A DNA stretch of 64,000 nt from Kroppenstedtia guangzhouensis (lineage in GTDB: Bacteria; Bacillota; Bacilli; Thermoactinomycetales; DSM-45169): NCBI RefSeq assembly GCF_014637345.1, contig NZ_BMEX01000001.1:248001-312000 (forward strand), written 5' to 3'. A program made the position numbers and the translations under genes. Positions 9,430-17,830 of this stretch are shown in pieces. The first letter of the stretch is position 1. Every line of letters starts with the position of its first letter. The notes under the pieces are model-generated. The model did not search any database. It saw nothing but the letters and a program-made list of their open reading frames with translations, and was not told where the DNA came from.

Positions 9430-9492
9430 ATGGATATAAAAAATGAACTGGAACAGCGATTTAGAAGGTATCCTAAATTTAACGGGAGGTAA
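9430..9492 (+). CDS. Possible 20-residue leader peptide
   Basis: A very small frame (MDIKNELEQRFRRYPKFNGR) with a good ribosome binding site, GGGAGGGG at 9414-9421, and a stop codon that overlaps the ribosome binding site of the next gene (GGGAGG at 9484-9489). The arrangement suggests translational coupling with the gene at 9499. It could equally be a chance frame. No homologue is recognised. Confidence 0.35.
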   Translation: MDIKNELEQRFRRYPKFNGR

Positions 9493-9498
9493 TAAAGC

Positions 9499-9957
9499 GT
9501 GGATTCAAAAACAGTTCATGACATAGAAAAACGGGAAGAAGAAAGGATCCGAAAGGTCATCCGGGAAGAAAACGCTGCTTTATTATCAGCGTTAATTCAA
9601 TCATTTCAACAAGTGATCGAGGAGCTTCATCAAAAACAATCAGAAGGAAAGTCAGTGGAGAAAGAAGAGATCAAGCCGGAAAATAGAGAAAAAACTGTTG
9701 TTTCCTTGTATGAACAAGACATTTACATGGATTTAAGAAAGATGAAGGGGGTTCGCAAGCAAACGATCGAATTGGCCAAGATCATAGCAGAAAGCTTACG
9801 AAGACGGGGTCCATTGAAGTTAAAGGAGATAAAAATGGAATTGCAGAAATATGGTAAGGATTTGGGGAGTAACTCCACGACCCGGATGAAATCGATTATG
9901 AAAATCTGCCCAGGGATCAAAAAAGCGGGTCATGGTCGCTATGTCTACGAAAATTGA
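9499..9957 (+). CDS. Hypothetical protein: coiled coil plus winged-helix-like C-terminus
   Basis: A 152-residue charged protein starting with GTG after GGGAGGTAATAAAGC. Residues 5-60 are strongly helical and Glu/Lys rich (RKVIREENAALLSALIQSF). Residues about 88-152 read like a winged helix: ELAKIIAESLRRRG, then PLKLKEIKMELQKYG, then a short wing GHGRYVYEN. This resembles HARE-HTH-type modules that close with a GRY strand, but the match is by eye. Its composition is more AT-rich than its neighbours, suggesting acquisition. A DNA-binding or adaptor role is inference. Confidence 0.6.
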   Translation: MDSKTVHDIEKREEERIRKVIREENAALLSALIQSFQQVIEELHQKQSEGKSVEKEEIKPENREKTVVSLYEQDIYMDLRKMKGVRKQTIELAKIIAESLRRRGPLKLKEIKMELQKYGKDLGSNSTTRMKSIMKICPGIKKAGHGRYVYEN

Positions 9958-10502
9958 GAAACAGCAACCTCTGTGCTGTGTAATGCAGTCTATACAGCGG
10001 AAATCGGGTAAACACTTAACGAAGACAAGCGGTGGAAGTCCCCTTGTCCGTTCCCGGATGGACGCTGCCCGGGGTGATGTCTATCGGTGGGAAAGCGATC
10101 AACGGTATGGAGGCCAGGACTTTGCAAAAACCGGGGAGAATCACGAACAATCAGTCTAGACCGAAGATGTGGGCTTCTGCCATCCGTTTCCGGATATTTA
10201 TCTTTTCCTGCGACTTTTGAGGAAGAAAGGGTCAATTTTCTCTGGGTGACAAGAAAAAGAAGGAAGTCCCCGTTTTTTATATCCGCTGGAACCGGAGTTC
10301 ATGATCAGGTCCACCTTGCGAAAATGATGGGAGGTCCATAACTGGATTCCGGTCCGTCAGTTGGAATTGATGTCTGAGTTGGGGAAGGAGAGCACGGGCC
10401 CCGTCTTCCTCTCTTTCTTACCTGGGAACCCTGTCGGAAAGATCTGATGATTCAGGGACAGTGTAAACAGGTGATGTTCTTAAGGAAGAACGGAGGATCC
10501 TT
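9958..10502. other. Eroded region, possible FAD-oxidoreductase scrap
   Basis: About 545 bases with no intact gene. From 10032 the plus strand reads VPLSVPGWTLPGVMSIGG, which resembles the PGWTLPGVM segment of FAD-dependent opine/HCN-synthase-type oxidoreductases; a stop lies just upstream and similarity fades after about 20 residues. The rest shows broken frames and no RNA gene. Confidence 0.3.
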
Positions 10503-11435
10503 CTATTTAAATGTTTTCCGGGGTGGGTCGCCGGTCGCTTTGCCAAGAAGATCAGCTATCTGATCGGGAACCTCGAGGGGGAGCATGTGCCCGGCTCCCT
10601 CCACCCAGACGAGTTCAGCTCCCAGGCGGTTGGCCAGTTCGCGCCCACGGCTGGGCGGCGTCAAAAAATCCCGGGTGCCGTGAACCACAGTGACCGGAAC
10701 GTCGGTCCACTTCAGGTCACGCAAGTCCATCACTTGCATCGCAGCAAGGATCGCGCTTCGCACATTGGATTCGCAGGTGACAAAGTGGTCCCGTGTGTTT
10801 ACAATATCCTCCTTCCGTGCCTTTCGGCCCAGAGCACCGCGGACAAGGAGATGACCGAGTCGGCGTCGCATCACCCATTCCAGCGGGGCGCTTCCGATCA
10901 CAGATGTTATCAGTTCGCGGAGCCGGTTTATTCCGATCCCGTATGCGGCAGTCGCTACGAGAAACACCTCGCGTACATGCTTGTGAATACAATCCGGATG
11001 ATGAAGAGCCATTGCCTGGATGGCCATCCCTCCCAAGGAATGACCTGCCACAGTCGCATCTTTGGCTTCGATTGACTGAAGAAGGAATGCCAGATCCGCA
11101 CCGATCCGTTGAATGGTCAAACCTTCGGAACCGATTGTCGAGGCGCCGTGTCCCCGCTGGTCATATGACAAGACGCGGTGTCCCCTTTCGACGAGACGTT
11201 TTGCAACCGGGGCCCATATGGCATGGCTGCCCGTCCAGCAATGGGAAAGTACGACGAGTGGTCCTTCACCGGTTAACTCGGCTGTCAAGACAGCACCATC
11301 ATCGGCGGTTATGGACAGATGCTCCTGAAAAGGAGTATCTTCTGCCGGTGCTTTCACACTCACGTTGTGATCATCCGGGGGAAACATCGATTCCATCATG
11401 CCGTCGGAAAGGAGTATCTCCTGGAAAGATGTCAT
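10503..11435 (-). CDS. Alpha/beta hydrolase
   Basis: A 310-residue alpha/beta-hydrolase fold enzyme. The oxyanion-side strand is VVLSHCWTGSHAIW, the nucleophile elbow is GHSLGG (Ser133), the acid is in VVHGTRDFLTPP and the histidine in EGAGHMLPLE, so the triad is complete. There is no signal peptide. Substrate is unknown; epoxide hydrolases, esterases and lactonases share this pattern. Start at 11435 is supported by GGAGGTG on the minus strand. It lies just downstream of a decayed Baeyer-Villiger-like monooxygenase in the same direction, a pairing typical of ketone or ester catabolism, so lactone or ester hydrolysis is a reasonable guess. Confidence 0.85.
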   Translation of the reverse strand: MTSFQEILLSDGMMESMFPPDDHNVSVKAPAEDTPFQEHLSITADDGAVLTAELTGEGPLVVLSHCWTGSHAIWAPVAKRLVERGHRVLSYDQRGHGASTIGSEGLTIQRIGADLAFLLQSIEAKDATVAGHSLGGMAIQAMALHHPDCIHKHVREVFLVATAAYGIGINRLRELITSVIGSAPLEWVMRRRLGHLLVRGALGRKARKEDIVNTRDHFVTCESNVRSAILAAMQVMDLRDLKWTDVPVTVVHGTRDFLTPPSRGRELANRLGAELVWVEGAGHMLPLEVPDQIADLLGKATGDPPRKTFK

Positions 11436-11477
11436 CGCCTTACACCTCCAACACTAGAGATTTGACGTGATGCCGAG

Positions 11478-11787
11478 TCATAGTTCCCAGGATCGGATCA
11501 CCGTGTCCGCATTTGGAATTTTCACCTGAAGTCGGGCCGGAGAGTCGTGCTGCCAGCTCGCATATCCCCCTGTATTCCAGAAGGTGCGGTTCATACGGGA
11601 CTGGATCCTTTTATTATATGTCTCGAAGAGCTCACGCCGGATCTCGGGGCGATCTATGTTCTCTTTTTTTCATCCAGTTTAGCGCATTCAGAATGTAGGT
11701 GTCTGGGATTCATTCATAAAATGTGTGAAGTATGGCCAATCCCGGTGTTGGATCCGGATAAAATTCAGGCAAGGTGGTTCCCGATTC
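11478..11787 (-). pseudogene. Remnant of a flavin-containing (Baeyer-Villiger type) monooxygenase
   Basis: Translated on the minus strand in more than one frame, this stretch gives pieces matching the C-terminal end of FAD/NADPH monooxygenases in the right order: GTTLPEF-YPDPTPGLAIL (compare the family's PGFPN...GPNTGLG), then YILNALNWMKK (compare IESQ-x-RYIL-x-AL), then EIRRELFETYNKRIQSRM and TFWNTGGYASWQ (compare VWN-x-GGC-x-SWY), ending at a TGA at 11478. At least two frameshifts and an in-frame stop separate the pieces, and the N-terminal FAD and NADPH domains are absent. It is upstream of, and co-oriented with, the hydrolase at 10503-11435. Confidence 0.65.
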
Positions 11788-11903
11788 CTGAGAAACCCTT
11801 GCAGATGATCGCCACTTGAAAATGTTTTGATTCCCGCTGTCATAGTGATTCCACCTCAGACTGATTTTTTCCTTTCTGTTTTCTGTTTTGGCTACTATAC
11901 TCA

Positions 11904-11926
11904 CAAAAAAACCCGGTTTGCCGGGG
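11904..11926 (-). terminator. Intrinsic terminator, minus strand
   Basis: Read on the minus strand: CCCGG, CAAA loop, CCGGG, then TTTTTTT. It lies 258 bp beyond the MATE gene and probably ends its transcript. Confidence 0.75.
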
Positions 11927-12183
11927 TGAATAATTGTCATGTCGGAGGATGAGAAACTATTCCTCCTTGAGGGTGTTTTTTGGGAGGGTACAGTCGACAT
12001 CTTATAACCGCCCGTCCACTGTTGTAACCGGGTTAAACGCTCAGATTGATCCGTGCAAAAAAGCGGGTAAGCCAGTTTCGGATTAAAAACAAAAAAAGAA
12101 CGGAGATGGTACAACAAGGGCGTGTCTAGCAGTTCCAAGTTTCTGAGGAAGACGGTCACACCCGGTCCGTCCCTGGGGACATC
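11927..12183. other. Non-coding stretch after the MATE gene
   Basis: No gene recognised. A minus-strand open frame runs through it into the monooxygenase relic but has no ribosome binding site and a composition unlike real genes. Confidence 0.4.
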
Positions 12184-13566
12184 TTAAGCGATAGATGCCC
12201 CTTTTTGCCGGGGGACGCTGCTTGCTGCCTTCTTTTGAACGATCAGCAAGCGTACCAAGAAGCCGAGGGAAGCGCAGGTCAGGCCGATGGTGATACCCAG
12301 CCAGAAACCGAATGGGCCCAAGGTTGTAAAGGAAGCCAGCCCGTAACCGACGGGAATTCCAATTCCCCAATAGGAGATGAGTGCCGTGATAAATGGAACC
12401 GTGACATCCTTATAGCCGCGAAGCACCCCCTGAAGGGATGCCTGGGCGGCATCCGAAAGCTGATAGAAAATGGCGAATACTAAAAACTGTTTCACCCATG
12501 TGATCACTTCCGGATTGTTAGTATAAAAGCCGGCGATCCACCCGCGGAAGAAATAAAGGAAAACAGAGGCGACAGCGATTAGGCCCACTGCGGAGAACAC
12601 GCCAAAGCGACTGTATTGTTTTGCATCCGATAACCTCTTTGCACCCACCTCAAAACCGACCACAATCGTTAAAGCCATCGAAATGCTTAAGGGGATCATG
12701 AAAAGGAGCGATGTAAAATTGATGGCGGCCTGGTGCGCGGCAACTGTCACTGTATTGAACATCACACCCACCATCAGAGTGACCACAGCAAAAATACTTG
12801 CCTCAAAAAATACGGAAAGCCCCATGGGGACACCGATGGCCAGCTGTTCCTTCCAGGCTTTCACAGAGGGAGCAAACCAATGGACAAACAGGGCATACTT
12901 ACGCATCACTTCGACCTTAAAGGTGATCACTACGCTGATGATGAAGATGAACCAGTAAGTGATCCCGCTTGCGTATCCGGAACCAATCCCCCCCAATTGC
13001 GGAAAACCTAACTTTCCGAAAACCAGCATATAGTTCAGCGCAATGTTAAAGGGAACCGCCACTAACATAATCGTCATCATGATCCGGGTATGTCCTTGGG
13101 CATCAAAAAAATAGCGAAGCACATTTGCTGCGAACAATGGGAGGATGCCGACTGACAGTCCGATCAGATAATGCTTTGCAATGTGCTGTACCGCGGGATC
13201 CAGATTCATCAATGAAAGCAGTGGTTCAAGAAACAGGATCCCGGAAAGAACAACAGTCACAGTGAGCAGGACAGATAGATACAGGGCTTGTGTCACTGCT
13301 CCTGAAATTTTGTGATGTTGGCCGCCGCCGACCCATTGGGAAACAATCGGTGTGACTGCCATCAGAATTCCGTTGATGCCGGTAAATATGGGCATCCAGA
13401 GACTGGCTCCAATCGCCACGCCGGCAAGATCATCCGTTCCGGCTTGGCCGGACATCATCGTGTTAAACAGGCTCATGGAATATAAACCGATTTGTGTAAT
13501 CAAAACGGGCCATAAGATCTTAAAAAACAGAGCGATTTTTTCTCTCATCGTTTGGGTCTGATGCAT
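12184..13566 (-). CDS. MATE family multidrug efflux transporter
   Basis: A 460-residue integral membrane protein with about 12 hydrophobic helices in two similar halves. The N-terminal signature reads ILWPVLITQIGLYSMSLFNTMMSGQAGTDDLAGVA-like, with IVSQWVGGG before the second helix, as in the NorM/MATE branch. MATE proteins export cationic drugs using Na+ or H+ gradients. The ATG at 13566 follows AAAGGAGGGTG. Upstream on the same strand, 220 bases before the start, is a terminator-like hairpin (13788-13829). Drug specificity cannot be read from sequence. Confidence 0.92.
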   Translation of the reverse strand: MHQTQTMREKIALFFKILWPVLITQIGLYSMSLFNTMMSGQAGTDDLAGVAIGASLWMPIFTGINGILMAVTPIVSQWVGGGQHHKISGAVTQALYLSVLLTVTVVLSGILFLEPLLSLMNLDPAVQHIAKHYLIGLSVGILPLFAANVLRYFFDAQGHTRIMMTIMLVAVPFNIALNYMLVFGKLGFPQLGGIGSGYASGITYWFIFIISVVITFKVEVMRKYALFVHWFAPSVKAWKEQLAIGVPMGLSVFFEASIFAVVTLMVGVMFNTVTVAAHQAAINFTSLLFMIPLSISMALTIVVGFEVGAKRLSDAKQYSRFGVFSAVGLIAVASVFLYFFRGWIAGFYTNNPEVITWVKQFLVFAIFYQLSDAAQASLQGVLRGYKDVTVPFITALISYWGIGIPVGYGLASFTTLGPFGFWLGITIGLTCASLGFLVRLLIVQKKAASSVPRQKGASIA

Positions 13567-14321
13567 CGTACACCCTCCTTTGCCAAAAAGTCATCTGAGG
13601 ACAAGGCTGTTGGTCAACCTGGAAATGGACGTTGAAAAGGGAGTCGTTAATTGTCGTACCGAGATCTGAGCGAAGCGACCCAAAGCGAGACCTAATGGAT
13701 GAAACGGTCACGCGGTATAATGGGATCTCCACACTTGAAATACGTTAATCAACTGCTTTGACTCGGGGAGTTATATTTTATTTAAAAAGAAGTAACCCGC
13801 CTCCCTGCAAAGGTTCGCGGGTTACTTCTCGCGTACGGTAGTGGCCGTTTGCGACAAGGGTGCAGGCCAAACCGGCAGTGATGTCCCCACCGCTGTTACC
13901 TTCAGAATATCACAGATACAGGTTCTCAGTCCAGTCCGCGACCGGAGTGACGGATTGAAGGGGGAGCGGGTTTGTACCTTCAGCAGGTGCCGGTTTTCAG
14001 GAGAGGGCTTGTTCGTCGGGACTGATTCATTACACCTTTTTTTACATTGAATAATAAACAGAGAATAGAATACGAGGAAAGGGGATCATCATGTCAGGGA
14101 TCCACAGGTTGAGAAAAATCATTCGGCACACCGGTTTACATCATGAACTGGCCCATCGTCCCCCGGGAAAGCGTTCTGTTGCCGTTGCCAAAAAAGGGAG
14201 ATCCCTCCAACGCTGTCACGGGACCCGTCGTTCCACCTGTCTGTGGAAGGGAAAAGAGCTTTACAAGAAAGCCAGATAAAGTAAGTCCACACTTAAAACC
14301 TCCGGAGCATCCCCGTGCGGG
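13567..14321. other. Long intergenic region between MATE gene and kinase relic
   Basis: About 755 bases. It contains the minus-strand hairpin at 13788-13829 and a small plus-strand frame at 14091-14279 (62 residues, basic) with a good GGAAAGGGG site but no similarity I know and a competing overlapping frame. I treat that frame as unsupported. The remainder appears to be decayed sequence. Confidence 0.4.
13788..13829 (-). terminator. Terminator or attenuator in the leader of the MATE gene
   Basis: Perfect 13-bp inverted repeat (AGAAGTAACCCGC / GCGGGTTACTTCT) with a 16-base loop; on the minus strand it is followed by TTTTAAATAAAA. Since no minus-strand gene ends here, it may be an attenuator before the MATE gene or a leftover terminator. 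Confidence 0.6.
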
Positions 14322-14660
14322 ATGCTCCAATTCTTTGCAAAGAGACGTCCATATCGGCTACGGCAAAATCATTGGATACATAAGACCATTGGGATATTTC
14401 GGGGATGGCTGCTCACTGGGACGGGTTGCGGAAATGATGACTCTTCTGGATATGCGAAAACAATATCATCATCGGTTGTACACTGTCCAGGGGTGGTTGC
14501 ACTGCTGGCCGGTTATTTTCCCGGTAAACGAGCCTCGTGTCCATTCGGCGATCCCGGGAAGCCCAGCAAATTTGTGCCGCTTCTCATGAATTGCGCACAC
14601 CCTTGACCGTCATTCACAGTGAAGTTGACAGCCGAAACAGGGCGTTGAGTGTTTTTCCTG
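14322..14660 (+). pseudogene. Remnant of a two-component sensor histidine kinase
   Basis: Two adjacent frames together give the pattern of a membrane sensor kinase around its H-box. One frame reads VVALLAGYFPGKRA, like the end of the second membrane helix and the start of HAMP; then a shift gives SIRRSREAQQICAASHELRTP and LTVIHSEVD, where SHELRTPLTVI is the dimerisation H-box with the phospho-acceptor His. Sequence homology ends after about 15 more residues; the ATPase domain is missing. A response regulator partner is not present nearby. Confidence 0.65.
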
Positions 14661-14695
14661 GAGTCCCATCCGACTTTGGAGTTATCGGATATGGT

Positions 14696-14729
14696 CCGAG
14701 GCCCCCGCTGACAAGAGCGGGGACCTCGG
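14696..14729 (-). terminator. Hairpin after htrA
   Basis: Stem CCGAGGCCCCCGCT / AGCGGGGACCTCGG with one mismatch, immediately beyond the htrA stop codon. There is no clear T-tract in either direction, so it may terminate weakly or protect the mRNA end. Confidence 0.6.
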
Positions 14730-14730
14730 T

Positions 14731-15912
14731 TCATCCTTCCTGCAGGATGATCGTCGTGGTTTGTTTTTTCCCGTTTCGGTAATAAGTTACCTTCATTCGG
14801 TCACCGATCTTTTTTTCTTTCTGCAGATAAGATTGAAGATCGGATCCGTTCGTTACCTTTTGCTCATCCAGGGAGACAATCACATCCAGTCGGCTGAGTC
14901 CGGCCTTGGAGGCGGCACTGCCGGCGGCGATATCCAGAATAACAACCCCATCTGTGACGGAAGCGGGAAGGTGCAATGTCGCTTGTTTGTCTATTGCAGT
15001 GATCGTGTCCAAGTCTTTCAGAGCGATTCCCATGAAAGGTCGTTTTACTTTGCCATACCGGATCAGCTGATCGATAATCGGCTTGGCTTCGTTCACCGGA
15101 ATGGCAAATCCCAGACCTTCCACTCCCTCTTTTGAGATTTTCATACTGTTGATCCCGATCACCTGACCGACTGTATTGATCAACGCTCCACCACTGTTCC
15201 CGGGATTGATTGCGGCATCGGTTTGGATCACCTCCATGGACAGGTTCCCGGAGACGGTGATCTTGCGGTGGGGTGAACTGATCACTCCGGCGGTGACTGA
15301 CTGGGAGAACTCCATTCCGAGGGGGTTTCCGATGGCAATAGCGGGTTCTCCCGCTTTGATGGTGTCAGAGTTTCCAAACGGGGCGACGGATGTGACTTTC
15401 TCATCCGGTATTTCCAGGACGGCCAGGTCGGCGCTCTCATCACTGCCCAATACTTTGCCCCTCACCTTTTTTTCGGACTTCCCGTCATTCACAACAACGA
15501 CAACTTCATCAGAACCGGCAACCACGTGGTGATTGGTGACCACCCGGGCTCTTTCCTCTTTTTTTTCAAAGATGATCCCGGATCCGGTTCCCTGTTCTTC
15601 TGTTTGCAAACCAAAGGGATCATCACTTTTCTTGCGGTTCACAATCCCGACCACGGCGGGCTGAACTTTTTTCACTCCTTCGGTGATGTTACTGTTTACA
15701 TCGACACTCACCTTCTGTACGGGCACAGCTCCCTCATCGGTGGAGGAGTCGGATCCAACGGAGGGAGCCGGGGAAAAGAGAGTGGTCTGGGTGAACAGGA
15801 GGGAGAGTGAGAGTGTCAATACCAAAACTCCGCTGACCAAGCCTGAAATCAATCCGGTAAGTAAATGGGAAGCACGTTTGCGGGTGTGATCTGATCGGTC
15901 GTAAAATCCCAT
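14731..15912 (-). CDS. htrA: HtrA/DegP family membrane-anchored serine protease
   Basis: A 393-residue trypsin-like protease with an N-terminal membrane helix (about residues 17-41), a low-complexity linker, the protease domain and one C-terminal PDZ domain (MGIALKDLD to the end). The triad is visible: His in VTNHHVVAGS, Asp in SADLAVLEI, Ser in INPGNSGGAL. Like the Bacillus HtrA/HtrB/YyxA proteins it should act outside the membrane on misfolded secreted proteins. The ATG at 15912 follows GAGGAGGT by nine bases; the in-frame TTG three codons earlier abuts that site. In Bacillus such genes answer to CssRS; no CssR box was identified here. Confidence 0.93.
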   Translation of the reverse strand: MGFYDRSDHTRKRASHLLTGLISGLVSGVLVLTLSLSLLFTQTTLFSPAPSVGSDSSTDEGAVPVQKVSVDVNSNITEGVKKVQPAVVGIVNRKKSDDPFGLQTEEQGTGSGIIFEKKEERARVVTNHHVVAGSDEVVVVVNDGKSEKKVRGKVLGSDESADLAVLEIPDEKVTSVAPFGNSDTIKAGEPAIAIGNPLGMEFSQSVTAGVISSPHRKITVSGNLSMEVIQTDAAINPGNSGGALINTVGQVIGINSMKISKEGVEGLGFAIPVNEAKPIIDQLIRYGKVKRPFMGIALKDLDTITAIDKQATLHLPASVTDGVVILDIAAGSAASKAGLSRLDVIVSLDEQKVTNGSDLQSYLQKEKKIGDRMKVTYYRNGKKQTTTIILQEG

Positions 15913-16021
15913 GTTATACAACCTCCTCGGTGTTCATAATGTTACATTTGACAGATATTATTATGGAGAATGAAGCTTGGGATTTTCTTAAGATCCCGGT
16001 TGCCAAGGGCATGACCCCGTT

Positions 16022-16480
16022 GAAGCTGATGAGAGCGAAAAATGCTCCCAATCGGAATTGCACTGTCAGTATGCCGGAAAATTGGGAATTTCAAAGGAAG
16101 AACTGGAGGCGGCGCAGCCAGCTCCGACGACATTGGCATATTCCCATTACATGTTGGCTGTCGCCCACAGTGGATCGATCGCACATTTGTTGGCGGCACT
16201 CCTCCCTTGTTTATGGAGTTATTGGGAGATTGGAAAGGAGTTAAGTCGAATTCCGGGGTCGACGGAGCACCCGTTCTACGGAATTTGGGTGAAGATGTAT
16301 TCATCGGAGGATTTCGGTCAACTGGCTCGCTGGGCCATTGATCTGATGAATCAGGAGGCTGTGGGGAAAAATGAAGCGGAACTGGCCCACCTGGAAGAGA
16401 TCTTTCTCAATACAAGCCGGTTTGAATACATGTTCTGGGAGATGGCGGATCTGAAACAGATGTGGCCCTTGAATGCGTAA
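16022..16480 (+). pseudogene. tenA: TenA/THI-4 family fragment (aminopyrimidine aminohydrolase-like)
   Basis: Residues from about 16055 on match the C-terminal 60 percent of TenA proteins closely: LHCQYAGKLGISKEELEAAQ, PAPTTLAYSHYMLAVAHSG, LLPCLWSYWEIGKEL, EHPFYGIWVKMYSS, FLNTSRFEYMFWEMA. TenA releases the pyrimidine from thiamin breakdown products. About 85 N-terminal residues, including the first helices of the active-site pocket, are missing: the frame hits a stop at 15989-15991 and the sequence before 16040 no longer resembles the family. A short product from a TTG at 16058 could still be made, but the family is about 225 residues long. Confidence 0.75.
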
Positions 16481-16619
16481 ATCGTTGATGAACGGGTAAG
16501 TGGGATCCGGAAAGTGCTTTTTTCACTCCTTCTTTCTTTGTCACCCGGTATTTATCTGAAAAATGGTTGATCCACACACCTGATTTCCCCCAAAAAATGA
16601 AACCCTAAGGATCGGTAAC

Positions 16620-16653
16620 AACCTCACTCTTTTGATAAAAGGTGAGGTTTTTT
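16620..16653 (+). terminator. Intrinsic terminator after the tenA fragment
   Basis: AACCTCAC and GTGAGGTT pair, with an inner CTTTT/AAAAG extension, followed by TTTTTT. Confidence 0.85.
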
Positions 16654-16773
16654 CGTTTTATCGGATGCTTCCTGACTCGCATGTCGTTTACCACCGTTCC
16701 GAGGATTTTTAGTGCATATGCTGTTTCATGAGATTTGAAAGGTCAATAGATTTATACAAAGGAGAGTGATCTT

Positions 16774-17565
16774 TTGGCAACCAAGATTTTTCTGGATCCC
16801 GGACATGGCGGCAGTGATGCAGGTGCAGGGGGAAACGGTCTGAAGGAAAAGGACATCACGTTGACGATCGCGCTGGAAACCCGCCGGATTCTTTTGGAAG
16901 AATACGAGGGTGTCACGGTTAAAATGAGCCGCGAGAAGGATACGACAGTTTCTCTCACCCAACGGACGAATGCGGCCAATGCGTGGAACGCCACCTTTTA
17001 TCTTTCTGTTCACATCAATGCCGGGGGCGGCACGGGATTTGAGTCCTATCGGTATGTCGAGAATGGATCCTCCACCACCATGACCGCCCAAAAAAATATA
17101 CATGCCGCCGTGCTGTCCGCATCGGGTTGGAAAAATCGGGGTCAAAAGTGGGTAAGCTTTCATGTTCTCAGAGAATCCAAAATGCCGGCACTGCTGACGG
17201 AAAACGGATTTATTGATACTTCAAGTGATGCCGCCAAATTGAAGGACACGTCTTTTCTTAAAAAGCTGGGTCGTGCTCATGCGGAGGGGATTGCCAAGAC
17301 TTTCAAGCTGAAGAAAAAATCGACCCCTTCACCGACAGGTACACTTTACCGCATCATCGTAGGCTCCTGGAAAGATAGGACCTCTGCGGAAAATCATCAA
17401 AACACCCTGAAGAAAAAGGGAATTGACATTTGGCTTTGGGAGTATGAAAAAGGGAAATACCGCGTTGTCGCGGGAAGCTTCTCCAATAAAAGTGAAGCGG
17501 ACAAAGCATCGGCGGATCTTAAAAAGATGGGCATTGACAATTGGATCGCTGTCGTTGACCAATGA
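16774..17565 (+). CDS. cwlC: CwlC-like N-acetylmuramoyl-L-alanine amidase with SPOR repeats
   Basis: A 263-residue cell-wall amidase without a signal peptide. The Amidase_3 domain starts at residue 3 (KIFLDPGHGGSDAG); zinc and catalytic residues are seen in PGHGG, the Glu of LKEKDITL, LSVHINAGGG and LLTENGFID. The C-terminal part holds SPOR-type repeats (YRIIVGSWKDR, YRVVAGSFSNKSEADKA). It is close in layout to Bacillus CwlC, a mother-cell enzyme released at sporulation, which also lacks a signal sequence. The start is TTG at 16774 after AAAGGAGAGTG. A paralogue lies at 27828-28619. Sporulation-specific control is inferred from the family. Confidence 0.88.
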   Translation: MATKIFLDPGHGGSDAGAGGNGLKEKDITLTIALETRRILLEEYEGVTVKMSREKDTTVSLTQRTNAANAWNATFYLSVHINAGGGTGFESYRYVENGSSTTMTAQKNIHAAVLSASGWKNRGQKWVSFHVLRESKMPALLTENGFIDTSSDAAKLKDTSFLKKLGRAHAEGIAKTFKLKKKSTPSPTGTLYRIIVGSWKDRTSAENHQNTLKKKGIDIWLWEYEKGKYRVVAGSFSNKSEADKASADLKKMGIDNWIAVVDQ

Positions 17566-17575
17566 TAAAACTTCA

Positions 17576-17609
17576 AAACCCGGGCAGGTTGACCCCCTGC
17601 CCGGGTTTT
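17576..17609 (+). terminator. Intrinsic terminator after the first CwlC-like gene
   Basis: CCCGGGCAGG / CCTGCCCGGG stem with A-tract before and TTTT after. Confidence 0.9.
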
Positions 17610-17759
17610 GATTTTCTTCATTAATGGTAGTGAAGGACCATTGGGTTCATTCTTATACTAAATGTGTCCGGGCTTGGACAGTCCCTTTCACGTCTAGTGT
17701 TTTCTGGTAAATCGGGATCTGATGACAGTTAGCGGAATAAAGGGATTATAGGGATAAAT

Positions 17760-17788
17760 TTGACTAGATTGAATATTTGTCCGATAAT
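17760..17788 (+). promoter_or_regulatory. SigA-type promoter of the SCP2-R2lox genes
   Basis: TTGACT at 17760-17765, a 17-bp spacer and GATAAT at 17783-17788. The -10 box overlaps the operator at 17785-17808. Confidence 0.75.
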
Positions 17789-17808
17789 ACTGATACGTAT
17801 CAGTATCA
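17785..17808. promoter_or_regulatory. Palindromic operator, copy 1 (TetR-type)
   Basis: TAATAC-TGA-TACGTA-TCA-GTATCA. The central 20 bases are a perfect palindrome. It matches the operator at 21691-21714 in all three conserved blocks (TGATAC, TACGTA, GTATCA) except one base, and it sits at the same place relative to the -10 box. A TetR-family repressor is the likely binder; this is inference. Confidence 0.75.
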
Positions 17809-17830
17809 ACAAAAGGAAGGAGCGATTTGT

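Noticed and set aside
11710-12159. 149-codon minus-strand frame
   Set aside because: No ribosome binding site; its end reads as part of the decayed monooxygenase and the rest has no gene-like composition.
14091-14279. 62-codon basic frame with a good GGAAAGGGG site
   Set aside because: Sequence has no similarity I know, an equally long frame overlaps it, and it leads into a pseudogene; kept only as a note.
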